DNA from: Metellina segmentata
Taxonomy: Eukaryota; Arthropoda; Arachnida; Araneae; Tetragnathidae
DNA length: 64,000 nucleotides
Direction: 5' to 3'
NCBI GenBank assembly: GCA_947359465.1
Contig: CANAIC010000116.1
Location: 1 to 64,000, forward strand
A program made the translations under genes and the position numbers. Positions 1-11,064 of this stretch are shown here, piece by piece. Position 1 is the stretch's first letter; every line of letters begins with the position of its first letter. The notes beneath the pieces are model-generated. The model saw nothing but the letters and a program-made list of their open reading frames with translations. It had not been told where the DNA came from and did not search any database.

Positions 1-812
1 CTGATTCGGTAGCAGTGAAACCTGTGACTGAGTATCGGTGATAGTTGGTTAAGTGACGGATTCAAATTTCTCAGGAGGATTTTAACCGGATGCTCAACAG
101 TTAAAAGGAAAGTTCAGAGGAAAACGTTTTTAAAATTCGCTGTTTTAAATGAAAAATTATTTATTGTCTTTCAACTTTCTCTGATTATTTATTTAGTTAC
201 ATTTTTATAAAAAACATATGAGCTAAAATTTTTTTTTTAAATTTTGTTAAAACAAAAAGTTTCTTTCGAACCTATTGTGCAAATCGTTTTTAATTCTAAT
301 AAATGAAATATGTGTGTAAGAGTAGGGGTGTCTCCGAAATACTTTATAAATTGAATGAGTCTAAATCATGGAGAGTGGGAGGCGAAGATGATTATTTGAT
401 TTCGGTAGTGAATAGAATAAGAACATGGCTGGCTGCATGTTGGTTTTTTATACTGAGATATATTATTTTTTATCTGTACGACAATTTTACTCTTTAGTTA
501 TACTTGCATACAGTGTTGGTTTAGAATCGAAAGATGAATTATGGGTATTGACGAAGGGAAGAGAGAATTTCAAAAGTGTGTGAAGGTAGTGTGAATGAAA
601 TGCAATCATAATAATTTTTAAAATTCGTCATTTTTCTTTTATAAACAAAATATGCTCTCCATGGTAACACAATTATTTAAGAGAGCTTTAATGAGCAATT
701 TACTCTCTCACTTGTCTCTTTTACACTCTGAATCCGAAGCTCCGTTTTCAAGTTTGTTTATTGTATACATAATTTTTACTGTGGTTCATCGGTTTACGAA
801 TTTCTGCATTAT
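1..812. other. AT-rich intergenic DNA, nothing recognised
   Basis: No coding domain, terminal repeat or RNA gene was recognised. The longest open frame (303-497) has no familiar motif and its composition matches the surrounding AT-rich DNA. Confidence 0.5.
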
Positions 813-832
813 TTAACCTTTTAACTGTCATG

Positions 833-993
833 CCCGAGATAATCTCGGGCACAGCACTGGTGTTCGAAAATGTCACGCCCGAGTATTACTCGGTGTAATT
901 TTTTTTGAGTGCATCGTATTGTTATACCCGAATATATATCGGGAGACGTTTATTTCGGCTTTATCTCTTTGTCAAACCCGACTGTATCTCGGG
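833..993 (+). repeat. Four-unit palindrome ladder inside the piggyBac end
   Basis: CCCGA and TCGGG arms (or close variants) separated by 6-8 bases start at 833, 878, 927 and 977, so the spacing is 45, 49 and 50 bp. Most units follow a TGTCA-like pentamer. The first unit is a nearly perfect 21-bp palindrome and abuts the terminal repeat. Subterminal transposase-binding sites are a plausible role, but that is inference. Confidence 0.75.
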
Positions 994-1089
994 AAAAGTT
1001 AATGTGCGCTCAATTCAATAGATGGCAGCCCTTTACTGAAGGTTTCAAAGATTAGAGGTTAGAAGTTGTGAAGAATGTTGTGACCATCA

Positions 1090-1381
1090 ATTGTGTGTGA
1101 GTCCATAAATATGATGATGCAGCTTCTGGACAAAAGAATGTTGGCAGACCACCTACAATAGATAACCCTGCCTGTCTTACTGAACGATATTTTATATCCC
1201 ATATTCCTCCTACTCCTGTGAAACGTGAGCCTACAAGACAGTGCAAAGTGTGTTGTTCGAAAAAGGATAAAAATGGGAAAAAGATAAGGAAGGAAACACG
1301 ATTCTGGTGTGTAGTGATTGTGGAGTTGGTTTGTGCTTGGAAAAGTGTTTCCAGTTGTACCACATAAGACTGAACTACTGA
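1090..1381 (+). pseudogene. piggyBac transposase C-terminus (cysteine-rich domain), frameshifted
   Basis: The conceptual translation contains a proline-rich stretch followed by RQCKVCCSKK, basic residues, ETRFWC and, after a one-base frame change near 1308, CSDCGVGLCLEKCF and LYH, ending at a TGA at 1379-1381. This spacing of Cys pairs and the final C-x4-H matches the cysteine-rich zinc-binding domain that closes piggyBac transposases and binds the element ends. The catalytic DDD core is missing, so it cannot encode an active enzyme. Position inside TTAA-flanked terminal repeats agrees with the call. Confidence 0.8.
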
Positions 1382-1699
1382 TAGGTATTCACTTTTTTTT
1401 TTCATTTATTTATTTTTTGGAAATTAATTTTTTTTAATTTTTATTTTTAGAAAATAATGCTTCACTAGAAGCGAACTTTACAACTACCATTGTTGAGTGG
1501 CAGCGGCCTCAAGCAAATATGCAGTGGCTACAAAAATTTAAAAATTAAATTTTACACATGTACTTCAAAATATAATTTTTTAACTACTAAGTATATTTTA
1601 TTTTGTACTAAACATTTGATTTTTACAATAAAAAAATTTGACAATTTGTGTACCCAAATCATCAAAATAACTTGACAGTTAAAGGGTTAATGATATCCC

Positions 1700-1935
1700 T
1701 GAAACGCTGCACTCTGAGTTGGCTATTTGCGCCGACGACACCGCTATCCTGATACAGTCAACAACATTCATCATATTCTATCGAGAATGCGAACGTACAT
1801 CCGGGGACTTGAGGTCTGGCTCTCTGATTGGAGAATCAAAATCAATGCTTCGAAGTGCGCTCTCATGCTGTTCTCCCGGGAATATGCCCACTTCAAATAC
1901 GGGTTCAACTTGTGCTTGGGACAACAGTAAATTTT
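1700..1935 (+). pseudogene. Non-LTR retrotransposon reverse transcriptase fragment
   Basis: One frame reads LAICADDTAIL, the position of the (Y/F)ADD catalytic motif, with Cys where Tyr or Phe is usual. After a frame change the next frame reads EVWLSDWRIKINASKCALMLFS, typical of the palm-thumb region just after ADD in Jockey-like elements. The fragment covers about 75 residues and has no endonuclease or RNase H nearby. It begins just after the piggyBac right end. It is a dead fragment. Confidence 0.75.
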
Positions 1936-2484
1936 CAGGCAGACAGACTTTCGAAATTAGTTACAATGTTCAACAACAGATGACGCTGCAGTCTGAAAAA
2001 AAAAATCTATGCAACGATATTTTCCACATATCTCACCAATATGCGCAGCAATCAATAAGGCGTAGTCTCAGTACAAAATTGTCAGAAGGGCAGATGCTGT
2101 ATTAGCTATAAAACTTCGTTTCACTCATAGAAAAGAGGCTTTAACTGGAAATTGAATAAAAAATATATATCATTTTCAAAAATGTCATTGATGTTTATAC
2201 TTTTGAAGATGAATTTGACAATTTTTTAATGTTTCCAAAAGAAAACGAGGACATCATAAAACCCACACCAGACATCTATCGAGCCTTCAAAGAAATGTTT
2301 TGCACATTTTCGGATGTTGAAACATTATTTAAATTTTTTTAACAGTTCCCTTATTTGATGGGTGTTAGGAGAAAGATCGTTTTTTGTTTTAAAGCGTGTA
2401 AACAACTAATAAAGGATACTATGGGAAAAGAAGATGAATTAATATGGCCATTCTGTATATAGAGCAAAAGATTTAAAACCGAAT
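1936..2484. other. Unassigned AT-rich stretch
   Basis: A short open stretch near 2200-2300 (about 35 codons, acidic) is not recognised. No terminal repeats were found. Confidence 0.35.
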
Positions 2485-2704
2485 TTATAACGCCAAAATA
2501 ATTGACAAATTCGCAAAAAATAAACCAAGACAGAAATTTATGTAATTTTTTAAAAATTTATTTAATGTGTTATGGTATGGAATTTTTTCTTTTCTTTTTG
2601 CTAATAACTTAATGAGAGTTTTTTTGAAACTCTTCTCTTCCTTGAGTTTGAGGCCCCCGAAAATTTTACCGCTTGGGGCCCCCACTTTGCTTGGTCCGCC
2701 ACTG
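2485..2704 (-). mobile_element. Possible hAT-type element end
   Basis: Read on the minus strand from 2704, the sequence starts CAGTGGCGGACCAAGC and runs into an open frame of 66 codons. CAGTGGCGGA-type termini are common in hAT elements. The opposite end and an 8-bp duplication were not found, and the frame has no recognised domain, so this is tentative. Confidence 0.3.
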
Positions 2705-2705
2705 T

Positions 2706-3016
2706 GGTCCTGTAGGTTGCTACCCCATGTAATTGCAAGAAAGTAACTGCGCTTCTGCTAGACCTGCGTGTTTCTGCGCAGCTGTTATCTGCATCATCAA
2801 CACCACCAGGCTTCTGTAATCTTCATTATTCTACACAATGCCATGTCCAATGGTATTGCAAAGGTATCTTAATACTGTCTGCACGATTTCCCTATCTGTG
2901 TCTGTTGGGTTGTCCAACTAACGAGACACTAAACTCACTGCGTAAAGAATATCTGGTCTAGTCCCCATTGCCAAATAAAACAAACTGCCAACGTCTGATT
3001 GATATGGAATTTCACT
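2706..3016 (-). pseudogene. Ty1/Copia reverse transcriptase-RNase H fragment
   Basis: Minus-strand translation gives IPYQSDVGSLFYLAMGTRPD followed by ILYAVSLVSR, the hallmark C-terminal RT segment of Copia polyproteins. After a stop and a frame change comes a DAD...ETRRSSRS stretch, which is the start of the Copia RNase H region. Stops and shifts show it is dead. It directly abuts a Gypsy-type integrase fragment in the opposite orientation. Confidence 0.8.
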
Positions 3017-3622
3017 GCTTGGCCGGGCATGGAAAAAAATATTACTGAATTTGTCCAGACTTGGAAGGGTTGTCAGCTTCAGAAAATGGAAAAGCTTGTC
3101 AAAAGAACTCCAATAGTTCGTCCAGAGCTGCCTTTTGAAGTTGTCAATATTGATATTGTTGTACCCATTGAGCCTCCATCTAGTAAATGACGCAAAGACA
3201 TTCTCTGTATGATGGACCAGCACACTCGTTGGTCTGAAGCGGTTACTTTCAGCCAAGGCGGCATGCAACGTTTTGCTACAAGTATTCCCGAGAACTGGTA
3301 TATCCAAAATTGTCGCGAGTGACCAGAGAACAAACTTAAAAAAAAAAAAAATGTCCCTAGCATAGGAGTTTTTGAAAATAATTGGATTGAGTCCAAGGTT
3401 TTCTTCTAGCAACGGCTGGGTGGAGCAATGGAACATAGTGTTGAAGGAAATGCTTCACACGCAATTAAAAAAGATCCGAGAAGTTGGGATCAGCAACTAC
3501 CCTTCCTGTTCACTGATCCAGAAGTGATTAACACGGAGATTCACCTTTTCAACTTCTGTATGGCAGAGAAGCTCGGAGTCCGCTCTCAGTTCTCAAATCC
3601 TTCTGGGCTGGGCTACGATTGA
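3017..3622 (+). pseudogene. Ty3/Gypsy-like integrase fragment
   Basis: The first frame carries WPGMEKNITEFVQTW, then CQLQKMEK, then PFEVVNIDIV, matching the zinc-binding HHCC domain and the entry to the DDE core. A stop at 3188-3190 is followed by ILCMMDQHTRWSEAVTF (first catalytic Asp), another disrupted stretch, then NGWVEQWNIVLKEML (catalytic Glu) and, after a frame change, WDQQLPFLF. The order is right for a Gypsy integrase, but several stops and shifts kill it. Confidence 0.75.
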
Positions 3623-4232
3623 ATGGGAAGGTAAAAAAGGTGGTAATGCCACTCTATACCTTCTTTAAAAGTGCTTCTTAATCTTCGAAATTGCAAAGAT
3701 GGACTTTTGCACTACTAAAGCATAATATTACTATAAAACATTGCTCCGGTGCAAATATGCCTCATGCTGATGCACTCTTACACTTCTTGTGAAAAGTGTA
3801 AACATTTTAACTATAAATTTGGATGAAGTGAAAAATAATTTCATTTTGTAAGGATCGATTTTCAGTGACATGCTTAGTAAAGAATTTTGTTCTGAACTTT
3901 TTCTATTCTAAAATGTATTTAAATTTCTAATAAGTGATTATATTTTTGTCAATTTATGAAAACGGAATTTTATAATTGGGATAATTTTATAGCCACAATA
4001 TTTCTGTACAGTACATTTATTTTTTTTATTATCAGTATGTATATTATTTTTTACCTGTATTGCTATATCATACAAGAAGGTTTAGACTTATTTTGTGTTT
4101 AGAATTGGGTAGTGTACATGTGAGCAATATTTTTTGGTTTTATTAATAGGAATGTGTATTTGAATTTCAATATTTCTGTACAATTCCTTCTGGGATTTGC
4201 AGATTGAGTATCGTAGGTGATACGTCAATCTT
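3623..4232. other. AT-rich stretch, nothing recognised
   Basis: No coding or repeat structure that I can name. Confidence 0.4.
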
Positions 4233-4480
4233 GCATGGGGGTGTAGCGTTAGCCCTACTCTCTAGAGTGTGCGCTATACTCACTTGATGAAAGGGAGTAT
4301 GTTTAAGAAGAGATTAAAGTCTGACTTCTGCGAGCTAGGTCGGTTCTGAGAGGCATGTGTAATCATTGTTTTTACAAGTCCTTGTAATCCGCTTTTGTTG
4401 TGAATAAATTAATATTTTTTTTAGTACAAAGCATTTTTGTGTGCTAGATCTTTGAGAAAATAACTGTGCACAATACTCAC
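4233..4480 (+). repeat. Possible solo or residual LTR
   Basis: The block begins TGTAGCGTTAGCC, has an AATAAA signal near 4402 and is followed by CTCACTATCTGGGGCC, which resembles an LTR end with a primer-binding-like site. No second copy is present in the window, so this rests on general layout only. It could belong to the Gypsy fragment upstream. Confidence 0.25.
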
Positions 4481-4585
4481 TATCTGGGGCCTTTTCCCAC
4501 CCTTCTTCCCACTATGTTTTGCATTTGCCATGAATGTATGTGAAAAAGCACTTCCCAAGATACTATATAGCAAGGAAAAAATATA

Positions 4586-5134
4586 CAGGGTTATTCAAAA
4601 AGATGGATCCAATTTGTATTTAATGAAGTATAAATTGGACATGAACACTTTACAAACTAATGAAAAGAGGAGCTTTCAAAGTTTTTTTAATACAAGTTTT
4701 AACTGTTCAATGTATCCCCCTTTACTGCACGGCAAACATCGAAGCGGTAACCAAACTCGTCCCACATGCGAAAAAGCATGTCTTGTGTTACTGAACCTCT
4801 GAAAAAGCCACTGTTCCAATATGTCCAGGTGCGTTATTCCGCTTACAGTGCTTTTCGCAAAAAAGAATGGTCCTTAAACTTTTGTCCGTGATAAGGCATA
4901 GAACATGTTTAGCTTCGCCGAATCTCTCATGTTGCAATGTTGTCACATGCTGCAATATTGTACTGGGATTTTGCAGACCCCATATGTGAACATTGTGTCT
5001 ATCAATGCCCAAGCGGTGGTAAAAAAAAACTTCGGAATTTCATCTTTCCTTCGGTATGTAAACTGTTCATATCCAATTTATATTTCGTGAAATCCAAATT
5101 ACTTAAATTGGGTCCATCTTTTTAAATAACCCTG
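4586..5134 (-). mobile_element. IS630/Tc1-mariner-type element, 549 bp, internally deleted
   Basis: Long terminal inverted repeats begin CAGGGTTATTCAAAAAGATG on the left and CAGGGTTATTTAAAAAGATG read inward from the right, about 30 bp with two or three differences. Each end is flanked by TA, the target of this superfamily. The interior keeps only part of the transposase on the minus strand. Confidence 0.85.
4788..5012 (-). pseudogene. IS630-type transposase fragment
   Basis: The 74-codon frame includes HNVHIWGLQNP, FGEAKHVL and FCEKH. The first string matches the N.HN..IWG..NP segment just before the middle of the DDE domain in arthropod IS630-type transposases. The catalytic Asp residues and C-terminus are absent. 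It lies between matching terminal repeats, so it is the remnant gene of that element. Confidence 0.6.
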
Positions 5135-5136
5135 TA

Positions 5137-6213
5137 TATTGTGGTTCTAACATTCTAATATTTTTATTGGGCTTATAAAGTGATAATAATACAGCACTGT
5201 ACAAAAACTAGAGTTTCTTAAGCAATAACTTATCATTTGAAAATTATTAGGTTTCCAGTCCTAAAATGCCACCATCTAAAAGAGGAATTTGCTTGAGAAC
5301 TTTGAAGTATTTCATATTTATCGGAAGAAAAAAACTGATTTTTAAACAATTTTTATATGGTTGGTAGTAAAGAGGTTAGAGGGTAGAACTAGGCCTATTT
5401 TTTTTAAAACTTCAATTATGTGTGATTAATTGTCATTTGAAAAATTTTCTCTGTCTACAACATTTAAAATTCTGTGTTAATAAACACATTATTTCTACAA
5501 ATACATTCTTTATTTTTATAAAAATAACTAAAATGCACTTTTTTAAAGTCAGCTAGCTTCTTTAAAACTTGCATAGCTACTTAATAAGTTAAATTTAAAA
5601 AATTAGGTTTTAGTAATTTAACAACAAAATTCATTGAAATAATGAATTTGATATTTTATTTCATGTAAAGAAATTTTTAAGTAAAGAAATAGTAAAAAAT
5701 TTTTAGTAAAGAAATTTTTTGAAAAGCCACTTTATTTAGACTTTTTTCAAGACTTAGTTGTTGAGGGCATGCCTAAAATAATTTTATTGCAAATAAAATA
5801 TTGTTACAGTTGCAAAATTAAATTAATAAATTCATATTTATGTAGCTGCCATCTTTCATAATACACACGTCTTTCATATGTTGGTGTTCCAACAAACAGC
5901 CAATCAAACTGAAACCATCTAGTCTAACTTATAATAGGAAGACATAAATCAGAAGTTAATGTTCCTGATAAATGCTAGAGGACTGAACTATTGTTAATTT
6001 ATTAAACTGGTTTTTAATCAATTTTGTCGACAAAAAAATTGTTTTTAATAATGACCTTGAGTTTATTGAAAATTTTAAGTTTAATATAAAATTTTCTCTT
6101 ATAATAATCATAAGACCATTGTCACTAAAGCCTACACTACAGGTAAAAGAAATTTTAACTCAAATCCATCTCTAAATACACACAGATATTAGCAATTTTT
6201 TCAATGCAGAAGT
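5137..6213. other. AT-rich stretch, nothing recognised
   Basis: No feature recognised between the IS630-type element and the Tc1 element. Confidence 0.4.
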
Positions 6214-7186
6214 TACACTGCTGGCCACCCAAATTGCAACACCAAGAAAGAGAAGACATATCACAACAAAATTTATTTTGTAGATAAGAGGTTGACCAAG
6301 TATCAAATGATTAAATTTATAGACTTCTGTGAAGTGTGGTTCCTGCCAAAATCAGTAGCCAGAGTAGCCGCCATTGTTGGAGATCACCGCTGCCACACGC
6401 CTCGGCATTGTTTCAAAGAGACTTTGGATGTGTTCTTTGGGTACTCCAGACCAAGCAGCTTCCACACGTTGCCAAAGTTGATCTGGTGTGGCAGCTGGGG
6501 ATGTTATCTGGGTCAATCGTTGAGCAACCATATACCATATGTTTTCTATCGGCGAAAGATCTGGAGAGCGAGCTGGCCAGGGAAGCAATTCAATCAGTCG
6601 ATTGACGAATAACCCTTGGACAATGCGTGCCACGTGTGGTCGCGCATTATCCTGTTGAAATATGGCTGTGGGCAAGCTCTGAAGGTAAGGAAGGACAACT
6701 GGCTCCAACACCTCGGAGATGTAGCGCTGGCTGTTTAAAGTACCGGCAATGCGCACTAAAGAAGTGCGAGAGTGATATCCAATACCACCCCATGCCATAA
6801 TACCCGGTGCAGGACCAGTGTGGCGGTGCATAACGCAGCTGTTCAGCATCCTCTCTCCACGGTGTCTCCAGACTCGAATCCGACCATCGTGGTGTTGCAG
6901 ACAGAAGCGTGACTCGTCAGTAAAGACAATTTCATTCCATTTTGCCGTCCACATCCTTCTTTCATCGTACCATTGACGGCGTGTGTGGTTCTGCGTCAAG
7001 TTAGATCAGGGGTGGCTAACCTGTGGCGCATTGGATGATTACAAGTGGCGCATTGCATTCTTGCGCCTACTATTTTTTTTGAAGTAAGAGCCATAACGAA
7101 ATTTATCTTCTGTTATGCCTTGTAATGTAGAAATAAAAGTTCATTATGAAAGTTTTTTTTTTTTCTAATGACGGGTACATTTTGAC

Positions 7187-7431
7187 CGAAGTTATTGGCC
7201 ACTACAAGTCCGGAAGTGATGGCCACTTGTGAAGGAGCACCCAGTGGGAGGGCCATCATTGCCCCTAACAATTACATCGTAATTTTGAACCATGTTCAGA
7301 TGACGAAGCAACACCTAAGCTGGCATACGCTTACAAACATCCATGCCCGAACCCGGATTCGAACCGGGGACCTTCCGATCTAGAGGCTAACACCTTAACC
7401 ACTATACCGGTTGGTCGGCTGCATTTTAAAA
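7187..7431 (-). repeat. tRNA-Glu-type-headed SINE inside the hAT
   Basis: The head on the minus strand has TATAGTGGTTAAGGTGTTAG (A-box region) and GGTTCGAATCC (B box). The SINE core is shortened and its tail differs from the other copies. CATTTTGA at 7179 and CATTTTAA at 7432 look like the target duplication. Confidence 0.75.
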
Positions 7432-7687
7432 GTACAAGACATTTAATAATTATAAATAGACATCGCAACAGACAATCGAGACACAAGCAATTGGCTCAAT
7501 GCATTGCGTCAGACAAGGATTGTGTCAGACAAAATTGAGCAGTAATGTAAATACACAAAATAGTACTATAAACACCGACAGGAAATTGTATTATAAACAC
7601 TCACAGGAAGCATGCAAAAACTTCATATTTTCAACACCCGAGTGCTCACAGTTCAATCTATACAGCATTCTTAGTGCGAAAGAAAAT

Positions 7688-8683
7688 GAGCAAAAGAAGC
7701 GTAGAAAGTGATAATAAGCGTGAATTCAATGAACAGTGGGAAAGTATACTGTTATTTATAGGATAACCATCAGGAAAATCGTTTTCTATTGTTTGTGAAA
7801 GTACTCTTTCACATAATAGAAGCATATAAAACACAGCATCAAGTTAACATACATGGAATAATGAAGCACTTATCCTTCATTGTGAGGTGCGCTGGCTTTC
7901 TAGAGGACAGGTTTTGGAAATTTTTTAGAACAGGAAAATGAATTTCTGATGAAAGAAACCAATTATTTCACAACACCTGGCTATTTGATTTGGCATTTTT
8001 AGTTGATGTTACTAGCCATCTCAATTATCTAAATTCGAAACTACAAGGGAAGAATAAATTATTTCCTAGCTTAGTAAATAGCATCAATTCATTTAAAATG
8101 AAAATAAAACTCTTCATATCTCAGTTAGAAAATCAGGATTTGAGTCAATTTCCACACTTAAAAGTGCAAAGTGAATGTGCTGCGGATAATAACAATTTGA
8201 CCAAATATATTGACAAAGTCAAGTTATTGCAAGGGTCATTTGAAAGTCGTTTTCATGATTTGGCTAAAGAAGAAAACTACATGCTCGCATTTATAAACCC
8301 ATTTTTACTCAGTGAACAAAACGTAATTAAGATGCCTAGTAATATACAATTGGAACTTATCAATTTAAAAATAAATTCATTATTAAAAAGGAAATTTGAA
8401 GAGCTTTTTTCCGATCAAAAGGCTTATGACATTATTAATATCAGGCGTTCCACTGTGAACATTTCCCAGAACTAAGAGAATTTGCAAAAAATTATATATG
8501 TCGTTTCGGAACGACATATAGATGTGAACAAGTATTTTCAACCATGAAAATTACTAAAAGCAAAACGAGGTTCGCGAAAGACTAATTTAAATTTGAAGAA
8601 TTTTTTTGCACTCTCCGTAACAAATTTAACACCAAAGATTGAAAAACTAGCGAAATCCAAACAGGCTCAAAAGTCTTATTGAT
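7688..8683 (+). pseudogene. hAT transposase remnant (GTF2IRD2/ZBED-like family)
   Basis: Near 7688 the frame reads MSKRSVESDNKREFNEQWES, resembling the start of GTF2IRD2-like domesticated hAT transposases. From about 7870 the frames carry LHCEVRWLSRGQVLE, then a long open stretch ending in LSQFPHLKV, and finally FAKNYICRFGTTYRCEQVFS and MKITKSKTR, the dimerisation region of hAT enzymes. The BED finger and most of the catalytic domain are missing, and there are several frame changes. The family assignment is from memory of motif strings. Confidence 0.75.
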
Positions 8684-9519
8684 GGTAAGTGATGTTTATG
8701 TGCTGTAATAGATAATTTTATGTACAATAATTAAATAATTTAAAATGTTAATTATGTCGTCAAACATACTTTTATTAAAAAGGTTATAATGGATATGCCA
8801 GGACCATGAAAGTAAGATGCTAGGAAAAGTGCTTGAGTTGTATGACGCATTTGAACTCGTATGTGAAAAAATTCACGCATTGTATGTAAAAGGTTGGCCA
8901 CCCCTGAGTTAGATGAAGCAACAGACGTCTTGCGGACATACCACTCTGCTGTAAACGGCGTCGAATGGCACGCGCAGACACTGGATGATGCGTAACAGAC
9001 TGAATGTGCTGTGCTATGGTTCGTGATGTGGCTGAGCGATCCATCACTGCCATACGCACAATATGCCTGCCATCACGTGAAGTGGTGCACTGAGGTGGTT
9101 GCGATCGAACACGTCGTACCCTCCTGCATCCAAAGATCCCATATCCGCATTACAGTTGTTTGGTTTCGTCCAACACGACTACCGATTTCCCTGAAAGATA
9201 ATCCACAATCTCGGTAGGCCACTATCCTTCCTCTGTCGAACTCGGATACTTGATCAAAGGATGATTGCTGTTTTCTACGAGGCATAATTGATCGGTTTTT
9301 TTGAAAAAACCACAAGAAAAACACAACTGCCGTACTTGAAATCGTCGAAATCTCCAAGCCTTAAATAGCGCTTTGAAGTGGCGCCACAGGCGCGCGTGAT
9401 GTGCGTCTGCGCTGAAATTCTAATCATTTCATATCTCACCTCCGCTAATGCATGTTGTAAATTTCATATTATTTGCATGCTTCCTTCAGGGTGTTGCATT
9501 TACAGTGGCCATCAGTGTA

Positions 9520-10847
9520 CAATGGAATTGTACAATTAAAGTTTTCTGATTTGTTTAAAATTTATTTTTTAAATGGAAAGAAATTTGATGAAGGCAATTA
9601 TATCATCAATGTTTCATATTAAAAAAAAAAAAGGTTGTCCCATTTATTGTTTTAAATTTATCAATACTAATGGGTAGGGAGGAGACTTGAGCACCCCTGT
9701 CCATGACAAGGATTTGATGAAAAAGGCATCTGCAAATAAACTCAATACTTTTAAGAAGCCTAATTGTATTTCTGAACCCTAAGTTTAAAAAAAATGGTAA
9801 TTATAACTTCCTGCATTTCACATTTTTAAAAATCTGGATTTAATGTATTATTAAATCTATGCATCAATAAGTAAACTCATTTAAATGTCTTGTATTTTCT
9901 AGAGTTGCTTAAGCATAGTCAGATTGGACTCTTTTTTCCTGAGTGAATTCCAAAGAAATCAATCATGGCCATGCAACAATTAAATCGTTTAAAAATGTAA
10001 AACGTGTTTGATATCCGCAGGTTATAAAAAGCAAAGGACATTTCATATAATCCAAATAATGTGTTCCTGAATTACATGGTATTCATTCATCATATCACAA
10101 CAGAAGTCATTGACATTTTATATTAATCACCGATAAAAATTTTATTTAAAAAAATACACACTAAAATAAACTCAAGTTTTGTTTTCAAGTTAAAGTTCTG
10201 GTAAAAATTGAGCGAGAACAAGCGCCGAAAATTAACTCCAACTTAGTTTCAAATAAGAGTTCAGGGAAAAAAGTTGAGAACAATCGGTACAAGTAAAACA
10301 AATTAGTTTTTAAATTCTTGAAATTATCACGATAGCGTTGAGAAAATTTTACGGAGAAATCAGTCTTATTTAGAAGTTCCAAGATAATCTACAATGCTTG
10401 TTACCAAATGGAAAGGAAAAGAGACAGAACGATCATGAATGCGATTGTATTGTTTACATGCGAATAAGAATGTTATTTTGTACAGAAAACCATTTCCACA
10501 AAAAGAACAGCTATTTGATAGAGAAAAAAAACCCATTTAACACGTATAATCGTTCTCTCGTTATCGACTAATCATTCCAGGTGCTTCACGAGAACCGCTG
10601 AAATTTTCTAAGTTTTTAACATTGCTGATCGTTCTCTCTCCATCCGCTTGTGAAACAAACTGCTGTGCAAAATTTAAATACACCTGTATCTACCGAAGTA
10701 TTCGATATTGTTCTCAACATAGTCGGAATAATCCTCAATTTATGTCAACTGTTCTTTTTTATTCGAAAAGTATTTGTTGTAATTTGAAGTATTTTGTTTC
10801 GTTACAGGGTGAAACTCGGTAGGACACTAGACAAGCACAAACAACCC
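9520..10847. other. AT-rich stretch, nothing recognised
   Basis: Short open frames here (for example 10185-10382 on the minus strand) show no recognised motif. Confidence 0.4.
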
Positions 10848-10949
10848 ATACGATCTAGAGTGCCTATATAATAAGAGTGGCGACAAGGGACCCAATTTGG
10901 CCCAATGCGCATGCGCGGCAGCCATTTTTCTACCAGAATCGTCGCAAAG

Positions 10950-11064
10950 ATGGTTGCTGGGCGAATTAATGTAACATTTCAAGGAGAACAAAAAGCATAT
11001 GATAGTTATAATATGGATACATTCGGTATAAATGAATCATATAAACGCTCAATTGCATGCGTAA
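10950..11064 (+). CDS. Truncated open frame at the 5' side of element A
   Basis: After a GC-richer leader an ATG opens a frame reading MVAGRINVTFQGEQKAYDSY and continuing for 38 codons to the border of element B. It is not recognised. It might be the first exon of element A's own transposase, cut by the inserted element, but no family motif supports that. Confidence 0.25.

Larger units (their letters stand above)
813..1690 (+). mobile_element. piggyBac-like element, internally deleted
   Basis: Both ends sit in TTAA (813-816 and 1687-1690), the target duplicated by piggyBac elements. The terminal inverted repeats are CCTTTTAACTGTC on the left and, read inward, CCCTTTAACTGTC on the right, differing at one base. 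The roughly 880 bp between them is far shorter than an autonomous element and keeps only the C-terminal part of the transposase. The left subterminal zone holds four spaced palindromes with a CCCGA...TCGGG core. Confidence 0.85.
7007..8906 (+). mobile_element. hAT element inserted in Tc1
   Basis: The ends are CAGGGGTGGCTAACCT at 7007 and, read inward from 8906, CAGGGGTGGCCAACCT, one mismatch in 16. The flanks carry a perfect 8-bp target duplication AGTTAGAT (6999-7006 and 8907-8914), the hallmark of hAT insertion. Inside are N- and C-terminal scraps of a transposase and a SINE. Confidence 0.93.
6352..9285 (-). pseudogene. Tc1 transposase (DD34E), split by hAT insertion
   Basis: The start is MPRRKQQSSFDQ at 9285. 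The N-terminal part has the paired-like helix-turn-helix (SFREIGSRVGRNQTTVMRIW). A one-base frameshift near 9113 separates it from the second HTH (8920-9060). The hAT lies between 7007 and 8906. The C-terminal 215 codons (6352-6999) keep all three catalytic residues: Asp in FTDESRF, Asp in QQDNARPH and Glu in SPIEN, with exactly 34 residues between the last two. A one-base deletion next to the hAT junction and a 6-bp in-frame loss are also visible. The catalytic half looks young; the gene as a whole is dead. Confidence 0.92.
6216..9517 (-). mobile_element. Tc1 element interrupted by a hAT element
   Basis: Ends are CACTGCTGGCCACCC at 6216 and, read inward from 9517, CACTGATGGCCACTG, both flanked by TA (6214-6215 and 9518-9519) and both followed by TTGCAACACC-like or TGCAACACC sequence. 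Removing the 1.9-kb hAT and one copy of its target duplication leaves about 1.4 kb, slightly short for a Tc1 element. It encodes a minus-strand transposase that is broken by the hAT and by two frameshifts. Confidence 0.9.
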
